Source: DATBRC01 sp036560485 (GTDB taxonomy: Bacteria > Pseudomonadota > Gammaproteobacteria > Burkholderiales > Burkholderiaceae_D). From it: a DNA stretch of 64,000 nt. Below, one piece after another: positions 16,118 to 25,124 of the stretch (position 1 is its first letter; each line of letters starts with the position of its first letter). Location: the NCBI GenBank assembly GCA_036560485.1, contig DATBRC010000053.1, positions 151,381 to 215,380 on the forward strand, written 5' to 3'. Under the pieces are notes generated by a model. The model was given only the letters and a program-made list of their open reading frames with translations, had not been told where the DNA came from and searched no databases. Both the position numbers and the translations under genes were made by a program.

Positions 16118-16698
16118 TCGTGTACTTGCACGGATTTCGATCTTCTCCGCATTCGTTCAAGGCCCGTGTGATTGCCGATCGGATGAAGAAATTGGGACGC
16201 AGTGCGGAATATCATTGCCCACAGCTGCCGGCGTCTCCGCGTCAGGCAATTCAGTTGGCATCCGCGCTTGTGCAACAGAGTGCATCAGATCAAATCACTT
16301 TGATTGGATCCTCGCTTGGAGGTTATTACGCGACCTGGCTGGCCGAACAAATTGGTTGCCGTGCGGTGTTGTTGAATCCTGCGACCAAACCTGTACGTGA
16401 TTTGGGTCCATATGTCGGCGTGATGAAGGCATTTCATTCTGATGAACAGTTTGAATTCAAACGCGAATATCTCGATGAGCTGAAAGAGCTGGCGATCAAC
16501 AAAATAACGCTGCCAGAGCGCTATTTTTTGATCGCCGTGACCGGCGACGAAGTGCTCGATTGGCATGAGATGACTACGCATTATGCAGGCGCGAAGCAGC
16601 GTGTCATTGAAGGCAGTGATCATGCATTGTCTGATTTTGAAGATCATGTGGATGATGTGCTGGCTTTTTGCGGCATCGCAACGGAGATTGCTCGCTGA
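16114..16698 (+). CDS. yqiA: YqiA-type alpha/beta-hydrolase esterase
   Basis: A 194-residue alpha/beta hydrolase of the YqiA family (UPF0227). It starts MIVYLHGFRSSPHSFKA with the oxyanion region, the nucleophile elbow GSSLGGYYA, and the C-terminal SDHALSDFEDH that supplies the His. Short-chain esterase activity is known for E. coli YqiA, but its natural substrate is unknown. It overlaps mpl by four bases and ubiC by one base (TGATG). Confidence 0.88.
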   Translation: MIVYLHGFRSSPHSFKARVIADRMKKLGRSAEYHCPQLPASPRQAIQLASALVQQSASDQITLIGSSLGGYYATWLAEQIGCRAVLLNPATKPVRDLGPYVGVMKAFHSDEQFEFKREYLDELKELAINKITLPERYFLIAVTGDEVLDWHEMTTHYAGAKQRVIEGSDHALSDFEDHVDDVLAFCGIATEIAR

Positions 16699-17261
16699 TG
16701 TCGCACAAGACAAGAAACACGCAGTGGCATGTGCATGTAAACGCCGTTAATCCATCGCCTCAAATCCGCGATTGGTTGACGGATAGAGATTCATTGACAC
16801 GCAAGCTGATCGATCATTGCCAGCATTTTCGTGTGCAGCGCTTGCGCCAACAACGTGCGCGCAGTTTAATGGACGAATGTGCAGCAATCGAATTGCCGCG
16901 CCGCGTCAACGTGCACGAGCGTGAAGTATTGTTGCGCTGTGATGATGTGCCGGTTGTGTTTGCGCATACGATTGTGCCGTTGACAGCGACCGCTTCAGAT
17001 TGGCCCTTCTTTAGTTCGTTGGGTGAGCGGTCATTGGGCACCACCTTGTTCGGGGATCCGCAAGTATCGCGCGGTGCGTTGCAATTTACGCGCTTGCATA
17101 GCGAACATCCATTGGCACAACGCGCGTGTGCAGCGATGGGTGTGCAGGCGTTAGACACACCGTTATTCGCACGCCGCTGTTTATTCAAGCGAAAAAACGG
17201 ACTTTTACTCGTCACAGAAATCTTTCTGCCGACATTATTTAACAAGCAAAACAATCGATGA
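16698..17261 (+). CDS. ubiC: Chorismate pyruvate-lyase
   Basis: Converts chorismate to 4-hydroxybenzoate and pyruvate, the first committed step of ubiquinone synthesis. The 187-residue protein shows the family landmarks HEREVLLRCDD, VFAHTIVPLTA, RSLGTTLFGDP and the C-terminal LLLVTEIFLP with the product-binding Glu. The start at 16698 overlaps the yqiA stop by one base; an upstream in-frame codon at 16668 lies inside yqiA. The 3' end overlaps the RNase gene by four bases. Confidence 0.88.
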   Translation: MSHKTRNTQWHVHVNAVNPSPQIRDWLTDRDSLTRKLIDHCQHFRVQRLRQQRARSLMDECAAIELPRRVNVHEREVLLRCDDVPVVFAHTIVPLTATASDWPFFSSLGERSLGTTLFGDPQVSRGALQFTRLHSEHPLAQRACAAMGVQALDTPLFARRCLFKRKNGLLLVTEIFLPTLFNKQNNR

Positions 17262-19303
17262 ATGTATTTTTTGAAGAGTCCGGTGATTTCAAGGCAGGGG
17301 CAGTGTTGTCCCAGCAAGGTGAAGCCTATCAAGTTGAAATGCAAAGCGGTAAGCGCACCAAGGTGAAAGCCAAGGATGTGTTATTGCAGTTCACTTCCGC
17401 ACCGGCACAATTACTGGAAGATGCGCACGCCATTGCCGACGAAATCGAACTCGATTTTTTATGGGAAGTCGCAGGGCAGGAAGAATTCGGTTTTGCGGAC
17501 TTGGGTGCAGAATATTTCGGCCATGCACCTCAGCCGCATGAAGCGGCTGGCCTGCTATTCAAATTGCAATCAGCGCCTTTTTATTTTTATAAAAAAGGCA
17601 GAGGCCGTTACAAATCTGCACCGGAAGCGTCGATCAAAGCTGCGCTGGCCGGTATCGAAAAAAAGAAACAGCAGGCACTGATCCAGTCGCAATATGTCGA
17701 AGAATTAAAAGCGAATCGATTGCCGGATGCGTTGAAACCGCTCGCGCTGCAATTGCTGTTCAAGCCGGATAAAAACAGTATCGAATACAAGGCATTGGAC
17801 GCAGCATGTAGTGAGTTGCACATGACGCCGCAGCGTTTGATGCTGGCAACAGGCGGCATTGCATCGCCAAAGGAATTGCATCTCTCCAAATTTTTATTGG
17901 AGAGTTTTCCAAAGGGGATTGGTTTTCCATCGGTCACACCGCCGGATGTGCCGGCATTGCCAGTGGCAGCTGTGCAGGCTTTTTCAATTGATGACGTCAC
18001 CACGACGGAAATTGATGATGCATTTTCCGTGGTCACGTTGGGCGATGGCACCGTTCGGGTCGGTATCCATATCGCCGCCCCGGCATTAGGGATCAAGCCG
18101 CATGATGCCATCGATGCGATCGCACGGCAGCGGTTATCGACGGTGTATATGCCGGGCGATAAAATCACCATGCTGCCGGACCATGTGGTCGAATCATTCA
18201 CTCTGGCTGAAGGCAAGACCTGTCCCGCAGTATCACTCTATGCCACGTTGAATCCGGAAGATTGGTCGATCGTCAGCACAGAAACCAAGGCGGAATCGGT
18301 GCCGATCGTTGCCAACCTGCGCCACAACGATTTGGATGCATTGGTCACGGAAGACAATTTGGCTGCTGGCGTTGGCGAGTACCCGCACAAGGCAGAACTC
18401 GCATTACTATGGCAATGGGCGCAAGTCTTGGAAAAAGGACGCATGGCCAAGCGTGAGAGTTTTGGTCTGCGTCCAGAGCAGACAAATCGCGTCGATTTCA
18501 ACTTCTATGTGGAAGACGATATCGTCACTATCGCACGTCGCAAGCGCGGCGCACCGCTCGATAAAATCGTTGCCGAGCTGATGATTTTTGCCAATAGCAG
18601 CTGGGGCAAGCTGATGCATGAACATGGCGTGCCAGGCATTTATCGCAGTCAGGGTACCGGCAATGGCTGGGCTGCCAAAATGCAGGTACGCATGGTCACG
18701 CACGCTGCGCCGCATCAGGGTTTGGGGGTCGATCAGTATGCGTGGAGCACGTCGCCGTTGCGGCGTTACACCGATCTGGTCAATCAATGGCAAATCCTGG
18801 CTTGTGTCGAACATGGTGTTACAGCGCCGCTCGTTGCGCCTTTCAAACCCAAGGATGCTGACTTGTTTGCGATTGTGTCGGCTTTCGATGCAGCTTATAG
18901 TGCCTACGCCGATTTCCAGAACAATATGGAACGCTACTGGTGTCTGCGCTGGCTCACACAAGAGCATGCGCAGCGCGTCGATGCCGTGGTGCTGAAAGAA
19001 GAGGTACTGCGTTTGGTCGATATTCCCTTGGTCATCAAGCTGCCCGGCATGCCACCGGCACCGCGTGGCGCGTCGGTCAAACTTGACCTGGTTCGATGGG
19101 ATGAAGTTGATTTGACCGTGGAAGCGCGCCTGCATGAGATCGTCGCAGCGCCTGTGGTTGAAATGGGCGAGGAGTTGGATGAAGAAGTGATTGGTGAAAC
19201 AATGGAGCAATCTTCCGAGCAAACGAATGGTGAGTCGTCTAATGTCGATGTCGAAATAACCATAATCAGTACGGAATCCAACACTGAATCATTACCGGAG
19301 TAA
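17258..19303 (+). CDS. RNB-domain 3'-5' exoribonuclease (RNase II/R superfamily)
   Basis: A 681-residue hydrolytic exoribonuclease. The central RNB domain shows IDDVTTTEIDDAFSV with the metal-binding aspartates, followed by RVGIHIAAP and the later SPLRRYTDLVNQWQI signature. It lacks the long cold-shock N-terminus of canonical RNase R. The last 50 or so residues are acidic and Ser/Glu/Thr-rich, probably disordered. It overlaps ubiC by four bases. Whether it acts as RNase II or has a specialised substrate is unknown. Confidence 0.88.
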   Translation: MNVFFEESGDFKAGAVLSQQGEAYQVEMQSGKRTKVKAKDVLLQFTSAPAQLLEDAHAIADEIELDFLWEVAGQEEFGFADLGAEYFGHAPQPHEAAGLLFKLQSAPFYFYKKGRGRYKSAPEASIKAALAGIEKKKQQALIQSQYVEELKANRLPDALKPLALQLLFKPDKNSIEYKALDAACSELHMTPQRLMLATGGIASPKELHLSKFLLESFPKGIGFPSVTPPDVPALPVAAVQAFSIDDVTTTEIDDAFSVVTLGDGTVRVGIHIAAPALGIKPHDAIDAIARQRLSTVYMPGDKITMLPDHVVESFTLAEGKTCPAVSLYATLNPEDWSIVSTETKAESVPIVANLRHNDLDALVTEDNLAAGVGEYPHKAELALLWQWAQVLEKGRMAKRESFGLRPEQTNRVDFNFYVEDDIVTIARRKRGAPLDKIVAELMIFANSSWGKLMHEHGVPGIYRSQGTGNGWAAKMQVRMVTHAAPHQGLGVDQYAWSTSPLRRYTDLVNQWQILACVEHGVTAPLVAPFKPKDADLFAIVSAFDAAYSAYADFQNNMERYWCLRWLTQEHAQRVDAVVLKEEVLRLVDIPLVIKLPGMPPAPRGASVKLDLVRWDEVDLTVEARLHEIVAAPVVEMGEELDEEVIGETMEQSSEQTNGESSNVDVEITIISTESNTESLPE

Positions 19304-19392
19304 TCCTTTCGAAAAATTTAAAAAATTACCTAGTCTTATCGTAAAATCCTTCTCTAAGGAAACCGATACCCACACAGTGGCCGCACCAATTT

Positions 19393-20292
19393 GTGAAATT
19401 CATTTCAAATAATCTTACGTTAAACATTGCCATCACAATTTCTGTGTTGGTGCATGCGACTCTACTGGCAGTGCATTTCACGGCGCCTGATGCCTTTCGC
19501 TTCAAACCGACCGATCCCGGGTTGGAAGTGGTGCTGGTCAATGCAAAACACGATAAAAAACCACTGAAAGCCGATGCGCTAGCGCAGGCGAATCTGGATG
19601 GAGGCGGTAATGCAGATGCCGGCCGTGCAGCATCGCCTTTGCCGGAAATGGGCAAAGTGGAAGATGGCGACAGCATGACCGTTGCCAAAAAACGCATTAT
19701 GGAGTGGGAAGAACGGCAGCAAAAAATGCTGGCGCAAATCAACAAGAAGACCAAACTTGCCACACCGTTGGTGACCAGCCTGGATAAGCCCAAGGAGGCG
19801 CAACTGCAGCCGGACGGCACCGATATTCTCGATAGTGCGAAAGCATTGCGGCGAATGGAAGCGGAAATCGCCAAGCGGATCGAAGACGAAAACAAGCGTC
19901 CCAAAAAAACCTTTATCTCGCCCAGCACAAAAGAAGTTGGTTATGCAATGTATTACGCCACGGTGAGAGAGCGCATTGAAAAATTCGGCACATTGAATTT
20001 CCCGCAGAAGAACGGCAAAAAATTGTACGGAGAATTGATTCTCTCCATGTCTATTTTTCAAGACGGAAAAATCTATGAGGGTGATGGCGACGGCGGCATT
20101 GTCATTGAACTGTCTTCGGGTAATCCTGATCTGGATGCTGCGGCCAAGCGTATTATTCGCCGGGCTGCACCTTTCGGTAAATTTGCCGACAATATGCGGT
20201 CAGTCGAAAAGAACGATGTTTGGGTCATGACTACGCGATTCAAATTTACCAACGAAGATTTCACGGCTGAATTGCGCGGGGCAAAAGACTGA
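19393..20292 (+). CDS. TonB-like energy transducer protein
   Basis: A 299-residue protein with one N-terminal membrane anchor (about residues 9-27), a charged Lys/Glu/Asp-rich periplasmic stalk rather than the classic Pro-rich one, and a TonB C-terminal domain (YYATVRERIEKFGTLNFPQ through SMSIFQDGKIYEG). It starts with GTG 19393. No exbB/exbD genes lie nearby, so it may serve another envelope role, and in betaproteobacteria such genes often precede aroE-mtgA as here. Its stop overlaps the aroE start by one base. Confidence 0.78.
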   Translation: MKFISNNLTLNIAITISVLVHATLLAVHFTAPDAFRFKPTDPGLEVVLVNAKHDKKPLKADALAQANLDGGGNADAGRAASPLPEMGKVEDGDSMTVAKKRIMEWEERQQKMLAQINKKTKLATPLVTSLDKPKEAQLQPDGTDILDSAKALRRMEAEIAKRIEDENKRPKKTFISPSTKEVGYAMYYATVRERIEKFGTLNFPQKNGKKLYGELILSMSIFQDGKIYEGDGDGGIVIELSSGNPDLDAAAKRIIRRAAPFGKFADNMRSVEKNDVWVMTTRFKFTNEDFTAELRGAKD

Positions 20293-21125
20293 TGGCGACG
20301 CCGGATCGTTACGTTGTGATTGGGAATCCAGTCTCTCATAGCAAGTCGCCGGATATCCATGCTCGATTTGCTGCGCAGACCGCACAGAATCTGATATATG
20401 AACGGTTGCTTGCGCCGCTGGATGGTTTTGTCGAGACCATCCGTGCTTTTATCGCGCAAGGCGGCAAGGGTGCAAATGTCACCGTGCCGTTCAAACTGGA
20501 GGCGTATGCTTTCGCGACCGAACTTACAGCACGCGCGCAAGCTGCCGGTGCGGTGAATACATTGAAATTCGATGGCGATAAAATCCTGGGTGACAATACC
20601 GACGGTGTTGGTTTGGTCAATGACATTGTGCGCAATGCCGGTGTAGGCATTACCGGCAAACGTGTGCTGTTGTTGGGCGCAGGCGGTGCGGCGCGGGGAG
20701 TGATATTGCCGTTGTTGAATGTACGACCGAATGAACTGGTCATTGCCAATCGCACTGCATCGAAAGCCGAGCAAATGGCACGACCCTTCAGGCAACAGTT
20801 TATTGATCAAGTGGCGGTCAGAACAAGTGAGTTCGCCAGTTTGCAAGGTGTATTCGACATCATCATCAATGCTACTTCTGCCAGTCTTTCCAATGAGATG
20901 CCGCCACTTCCACACAGCTTGATCAATGGGCGAACCTTCGCGTATGACATGATGTACGGCAAGCGACCGACCGTATTTATGCAGTTCGCAGCACAGCATG
21001 GAGCAACCGTGCGCGACGGGCTTGGCATGCTGGTAGAGCAGGCTGCGGAATCGTTTTTTGTGTGGCGTGGTGTGCGGCCGCAGACAAGCGCTGTGTTTTC
21101 CGAATTACGCAAACAGCTTTCATAA
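20292..21125 (+). CDS. aroE: Shikimate dehydrogenase
   Basis: NADPH-dependent reduction of 3-dehydroshikimate to shikimate. The 277-residue protein has the substrate site IGNPVSHSKSPDIHARF, the catalytic lysine in GANVTVPFKLEA, the nucleotide-binding LLLGAGGAARGV and NATSASL, and the DMMYG/GLGMLVEQAAESF end. It is coupled to the TonB-like gene (TGATG) and followed by mtgA after 16 bases. Confidence 0.96.
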   Translation: MATPDRYVVIGNPVSHSKSPDIHARFAAQTAQNLIYERLLAPLDGFVETIRAFIAQGGKGANVTVPFKLEAYAFATELTARAQAAGAVNTLKFDGDKILGDNTDGVGLVNDIVRNAGVGITGKRVLLLGAGGAARGVILPLLNVRPNELVIANRTASKAEQMARPFRQQFIDQVAVRTSEFASLQGVFDIIINATSASLSNEMPPLPHSLINGRTFAYDMMYGKRPTVFMQFAAQHGATVRDGLGMLVEQAAESFFVWRGVRPQTSAVFSELRKQLS

Positions 21126-21141
21126 AATAATTATCAATCCA

Positions 21142-21837
21142 ATGAAGACTTTGCGTAAGTTATTGTTGCGGATCATTCTGGCGGCAGTTTTGATCGTACT
21201 GGTGGTGCAGCTATATTTCTTTGTGCAGATATGGTGGTGGGTCGATCACAATCCGGAATCGACCAGTTTTATGCGGCATCAAAGCGCATTATTGCAAGCC
21301 AAAAATCCGAAAGCCAAGTTGCAGCACAAGTGGGTTCCGTACAATCGCATTTCCAATAATCTCAAACGCGCCATTATTGTGTCGGAGGATGCAACCTTTG
21401 TCGATCATGAAGGTGTCGATTGGGAAGCGATACAACTGGCTTACGAAAAAAATAACAGGAAAGGCAAAGTGGTCGCCGGTGGATCAACGATCACACAACA
21501 ATTGGCCAAGAATTTGTTCCTATCGGGCGAGCGCAGTTATTTGCGGAAAGCGCAGGAATTCATCATTACCTATATGCTGGAATTCTTGATGGACAAGGAA
21601 CGTATCTTTGAGATTTATCTTAACGTTGTTGAATGGGGTAATGGTATCTTTGGCGCTGAAGCCGCTGCCCAGCATTACTATGGCATATCCGCAGCGGGAT
21701 TGAGTGCAAGTCAGGCAGCGACGCTGGCTGTGATGTTACCCAAGCCGCGTTATTTTGACACGCACCGTGGCTCAGCCTATTTGGAACGTCGATCGAATTT
21801 GATTTTGCTTCGTATGAATTCAGCGGAATTGCCATAA
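21142..21837 (+). CDS. mtgA: Monofunctional biosynthetic peptidoglycan transglycosylase
   Basis: Inner-membrane GT51 glycosyltransferase that polymerises lipid II glycan strands. The 231-residue protein has one N-terminal membrane segment, the catalytic EDATFVDHEGVDWEAI motif, GGSTITQQLAKNLFLS and the ERIFEIYLNVVEWG block. The start ATG 21142 lies after the aroE stop; a longer frame back to 21058 overlaps aroE and lacks support. Together with mpl and ampD it marks cell-wall metabolism in this region. Confidence 0.95.
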   Translation: MKTLRKLLLRIILAAVLIVLVVQLYFFVQIWWWVDHNPESTSFMRHQSALLQAKNPKAKLQHKWVPYNRISNNLKRAIIVSEDATFVDHEGVDWEAIQLAYEKNNRKGKVVAGGSTITQQLAKNLFLSGERSYLRKAQEFIITYMLEFLMDKERIFEIYLNVVEWGNGIFGAEAAAQHYYGISAAGLSASQAATLAVMLPKPRYFDTHRGSAYLERRSNLILLRMNSAELP

Positions 21838-21850
21838 AGGAAAGCGACAC

Positions 21851-22258
21851 ATGCATTCAAAATTTGAGCAGGGTGCATTAAGCCTGGTTGGCGTTGCGAT
21901 TTTTAGTGCAGTGTTGGCTGCTGTTGCGATTGCTACCCTTTATTCGTGGCGTTATGAGCGCAATGTGTTTGCTGAAGGATGGACAAAGTTTTCAGGCCTG
22001 TTTCAGCAACAAACGCAACGCGTGGCTCAAAGTGTCGGCAGTCCCGCTTCGTCAGCAATCTATCAATGTACTGTCAATGGCAAAGTGCTGTATTCCAATG
22101 TGGCATGCGACGTGAAGGATGTCGCCAGCAAGAAAGTTGATGTGCAGGATACGCATGGTTTTGAGGCGCCCAAACTTCCATTGGAAGCATCTTCTGTAGA
22201 GAATAACCGTCCGGCATTGCAAGACAAGATAATCGATAGAGCTTTGCAATCACATTGA
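21851..22258 (+). CDS. Membrane-anchored protein with DUF4124-like segment
   Basis: A 135-residue protein with one N-terminal membrane segment (about residues 10-30), then a short periplasmic part whose IYQCTVNGKVLYSNVACD strand pair resembles DUF4124 modules. AAGGAAAGCGACAC upstream of the ATG supplies the ribosome site. Its function is unknown. Its TGA is followed in the same frame by a CorA-like C-terminal fragment, suggesting that a deletion junction lies near its end. Confidence 0.7.
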   Translation: MHSKFEQGALSLVGVAIFSAVLAAVAIATLYSWRYERNVFAEGWTKFSGLFQQQTQRVAQSVGSPASSAIYQCTVNGKVLYSNVACDVKDVASKKVDVQDTHGFEAPKLPLEASSVENNRPALQDKIIDRALQSH

Positions 22259-22351
22259 GATGTGGGTTATCCGTTCGCACTGATAGTAATGGCGGCGAGT
22301 GCTATAGCACCGTTCATGTATTTCAAACAGAGGGGCTGGCTTAAAAAATAA
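22259..22351 (+). pseudogene. corA: C-terminal relic of a CorA-type magnesium channel
   Basis: After the TGA at 22256-22258 the same frame reads about 30 codons ending in TAA at 22349-22351. They give GYPFALIVMAASAIAPFMY then FKQRGWLKK, closely matching the last membrane helix and the YFKRRGWL tail of CorA. The GMN signature, first helix and cytoplasmic domain are absent and there is no start codon with a ribosome site. It is read as a deletion remnant rather than a small gene. It lies 26 bases from an NRAMP-family gene. Confidence 0.65.
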
Positions 22352-22377
22352 GCACATCGCCCGATCCCTGTTCTTTG

Positions 22378-23655
22378 TTACATCGTAACCAACATGGCAA
22401 TAACCGCTGCCAGCATGATTGCCACGCCGATCCAGCCGATAATGGTGTGGCGGCGCGTCAATGTGAACTTTCCCATGATGTTAGGTTCGCGTGCCAATAA
22501 CAGCATGACGATCATGATCGGCACTGCAATCACGCCATTGATCAATGCCGCCCAAAACAAGGCTTGAATCGGGTGGATTGGCGTGAAGTTGAGCAGCATG
22601 CCGCCGATCGTTGCGAGTGAAATGATTGCGTAGAATTCGCGCGCTTCCAATGCTTTCAAATCCAGGCCATTGCGCCAACGGAAACTCTCGGTCACGGCAT
22701 ACGCGGCGGAGCCGGCCAGAACCGGTACCGCTAACAAGCCTGTGCCGATAATCCCCAAGGCAAACAGCAAAAATGCGAACTCGCCCGCCAAAGGCCGTAA
22801 TGCTTCTGCAGCTTGCGCCGATGTTTCAATATTGGTGATGCCGTGAGAGGCCAGCGTTGTGGCAGTAGTCAGGATGATGGTAAAAGCAACCAGGTTGGAA
22901 AATGCCATCCCGATGAAGGTATCGGCCTTGATGCGCTGCAAATGGGTTTTCGCGTCATCCGGTGCTTTACGCAAGGATTGCATGGATGTGTCGGCGCGGA
23001 TTTCCTCTACCTCTTGCGAAGCCTGCCAGAAAAATAAATAAGGACTGATGGTTGTGCCGAAGACGGCAACGATCAATGTCACCGAATCGTTATTCCATGT
23101 GAAAGTCGGCAAAATTGTGCGAGTGAAGACTTCACTCCAAGGCACATGAACGGTGAATACGGTTGCTACATAGGACAAGAGACCAAGGGTGAGCCATTTT
23201 AAATAGCCGACGTATTTACGATAGGGCAAAAAGATCTGTAACGACAAACATAGAAAGCCGAATCCGAGCGAGTAGTAATTAGCCAAACCTTTGCCAATGA
23301 CCAGACGCATTGCTTCGCCCATCGCAGCAATGTCTGCTGCAATATTGATGATATTGGCAATCAGCAGCAGCAACACGATGCTATAAAGCATAGAGGGTGA
23401 ATAGGTGCGGCGAATATTGGCAGCCAGACCTTTGCCCGTCACGCGTCCAATGCGTGCGGAGATAAGTTGAATGCCAATCATGAAAGGCAGTGTCAACACG
23501 ATCGTCCACAGCATATTGAAACCGAACTGCGCACCCGCTTGAGAATAAGTTGCGATGCCCGATGGATCGTCGTCAGCGGCGCCCGTGATCAAGCCGGGGC
23601 CGAGCGCCTTGACCAAGTGATTGCTTTTGAAACGGGAATAGAGCCTGCTGACCAT
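22378..23655 (-). CDS. NRAMP (SLC11)-family divalent metal transporter with atypical ion-site motifs
   Basis: A 425-residue, about 11-helix inner-membrane transporter. Helix 1 reads GPGLITGAADDDPSG (D28-G33), where Mn/Fe transporters carry DPGN. Helix 6 reads GTTISPY (T201-Y206), where they carry A-x-x-M-P-H, so the metal-selective Met is replaced by S204. These substitutions recall NRAMP-related magnesium transporters, making Mg2+ an alternative substrate to Mn2+. A CorA relic lies beside its 3' end. A 6-bp inverted repeat CGGACA/TGTCCG (23678-23698) sits just upstream of the start. Confidence 0.85.
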   Translation of the reverse strand: MVSRLYSRFKSNHLVKALGPGLITGAADDDPSGIATYSQAGAQFGFNMLWTIVLTLPFMIGIQLISARIGRVTGKGLAANIRRTYSPSMLYSIVLLLLIANIINIAADIAAMGEAMRLVIGKGLANYYSLGFGFLCLSLQIFLPYRKYVGYLKWLTLGLLSYVATVFTVHVPWSEVFTRTILPTFTWNNDSVTLIVAVFGTTISPYLFFWQASQEVEEIRADTSMQSLRKAPDDAKTHLQRIKADTFIGMAFSNLVAFTIILTTATTLASHGITNIETSAQAAEALRPLAGEFAFLLFALGIIGTGLLAVPVLAGSAAYAVTESFRWRNGLDLKALEAREFYAIISLATIGGMLLNFTPIHPIQALFWAALINGVIAVPIMIVMLLLAREPNIMGKFTLTRRHTIIGWIGVAIMLAAVIAMLVTM

Positions 23656-23822
23656 ACTGGCCTCCGCAAAACATCAGCGGACAGCCATTGGTTGTCCGTG
23701 ATTTACATTAATTCAGGTTTGGGGTAACTGTCCATTGCGGGCGAGATTGTAGCAGCTATCTACGCAGATCGATATGATAAATGTGTTGTCAATGTTTACA
23801 AATTCATTCGATCTGCATTGTC

Positions 23823-25106
23823 TCAAACAAGTTCGGTAAAAATTCGACGTGCAGTTTCAAGGGTTGTTTCAATGGCGGCATCGTCATGCTGTGCAGAGAC
23901 AAAGCCAGCTTCAAATGCAGCAGGCGCAAAATAGATTCCCGCATCCAGCATCGCATGGAAGAATGTATTGAATTTTGACTTGTCGCTCGCCATCATTTCT
24001 GCATACGATCCCGGAATTGTTTTAGCAAAATAAAGCCCGAACATGCCGCCTACGGAATCGGCACAGAAGCTGATGCCAGCACTGCTTGCAGCCTGCGTAA
24101 GGCCTTGTGCCAGCTTGCTGGTTTGCTTGGTCAACGCTTCATAGAAACCGGGTGCTTGAATGAGTTTCAGAGTGCTCATGCCGGCTGCTACTGCAACCGG
24201 ATTGCCGGATAATGTACCCGCTTGATAAACCGCGCCAAGCGGCGCCAGATTTTTCATCAAATCTGCGCGGCCGCCAAACGCTGCAACAGGCATGCCGCCG
24301 CCAATGACCTTGCCCAGCGCAGTGATATCGGGTGTAATGCCAAACAGCGATTGTGCGCCGTTCAATGCGACGCGGAAGCCTGACATCACTTCATCGAAAA
24401 TCAGCACGGCGCCATGTTGCGTGCACAGCCGTCGCATGGTGTGCAAAAATTCCGGCGTGGCGCGCACCAGGTTCATATTGCCTGCAACCGGTTCGACGAT
24501 CACACAGGCAATTTCATCGCCCATTTGCTTGAATGCGTCTTCCAGTTGTTGCGTGTTGTTGTAATCGAGTACCAATGTATGTTTTACAAAATCTTCCGGC
24601 ACACCTGCCGAAGTCGGATTGCCGAATGTGAGCAAGCCGCTGCCGGCTTTAACCAATAGCGAGTCGGCATGGCCGTGGTAACAGCCTTCGAATTTGACGA
24701 TCTTGTCGCGTCCGGTTGCGCCGCGAGCCAGACGCAATGCACTCATCGTTGCTTCGGTACCGCTCGATACCAGACGTACTTGTTCGATCGATGGCACCAG
24801 ACGGCAGATTTCTTCTGCCATCTCGATTTCGCCTTCAGTCGGCGCACCAAAGCTCAAGCCGCGCGCGGCAGCTTCTTGCACCGCTTTGACGACGACCGGA
24901 TGTGCATGGCCGACGATTGCCGGACCCCAGGAGCCGATGTAATCGATATAGCGTTTGCCATCCGCATCCCAAAAATACGGACCTTCAGCGCGTGTAATGA
25001 AGCGAGGCGTGCCGCCTACCGAGCGGAAGGCGCGCACAGGAGAGTTGACGCCACCAGGCGTGGTGCGCTGAGCACGAGAAAATAGGATGTCGTTGTTAGA
25101 GGTCAT
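23823..25106 (-). CDS. hemL: Glutamate-1-semialdehyde 2,1-aminomutase
   Basis: PLP enzyme that makes 5-aminolevulinate in the C5 pathway of haem synthesis. The 427-residue protein shows the N-terminal GGVNSPVRAF, the EGCYHGHAD block, IFDEVMSGFRV and the PLP lysine in TALGKVIGGGMPVAAFG. Length is normal. It lies 18 bases downstream of the thiD-like gene and is probably co-transcribed with it. Confidence 0.97.
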   Translation of the reverse strand: MTSNNDILFSRAQRTTPGGVNSPVRAFRSVGGTPRFITRAEGPYFWDADGKRYIDYIGSWGPAIVGHAHPVVVKAVQEAAARGLSFGAPTEGEIEMAEEICRLVPSIEQVRLVSSGTEATMSALRLARGATGRDKIVKFEGCYHGHADSLLVKAGSGLLTFGNPTSAGVPEDFVKHTLVLDYNNTQQLEDAFKQMGDEIACVIVEPVAGNMNLVRATPEFLHTMRRLCTQHGAVLIFDEVMSGFRVALNGAQSLFGITPDITALGKVIGGGMPVAAFGGRADLMKNLAPLGAVYQAGTLSGNPVAVAAGMSTLKLIQAPGFYEALTKQTSKLAQGLTQAASSAGISFCADSVGGMFGLYFAKTIPGSYAEMMASDKSKFNTFFHAMLDAGIYFAPAAFEAGFVSAQHDDAAIETTLETARRIFTELV

Positions 25107-25124
25107 GCTGAAAATAAGGAAAAA

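Noticed and set aside
18407..19222. 271-codon minus-strand frame opposite the RNB exonuclease
   Set aside because: Antisense shadow; the plus-strand protein has clear catalytic motifs.
20073..20999. 308-codon minus-strand frame opposite aroE and the TonB-like gene
   Set aside because: Antisense shadow crossing two well-supported genes, with no motif of its own.
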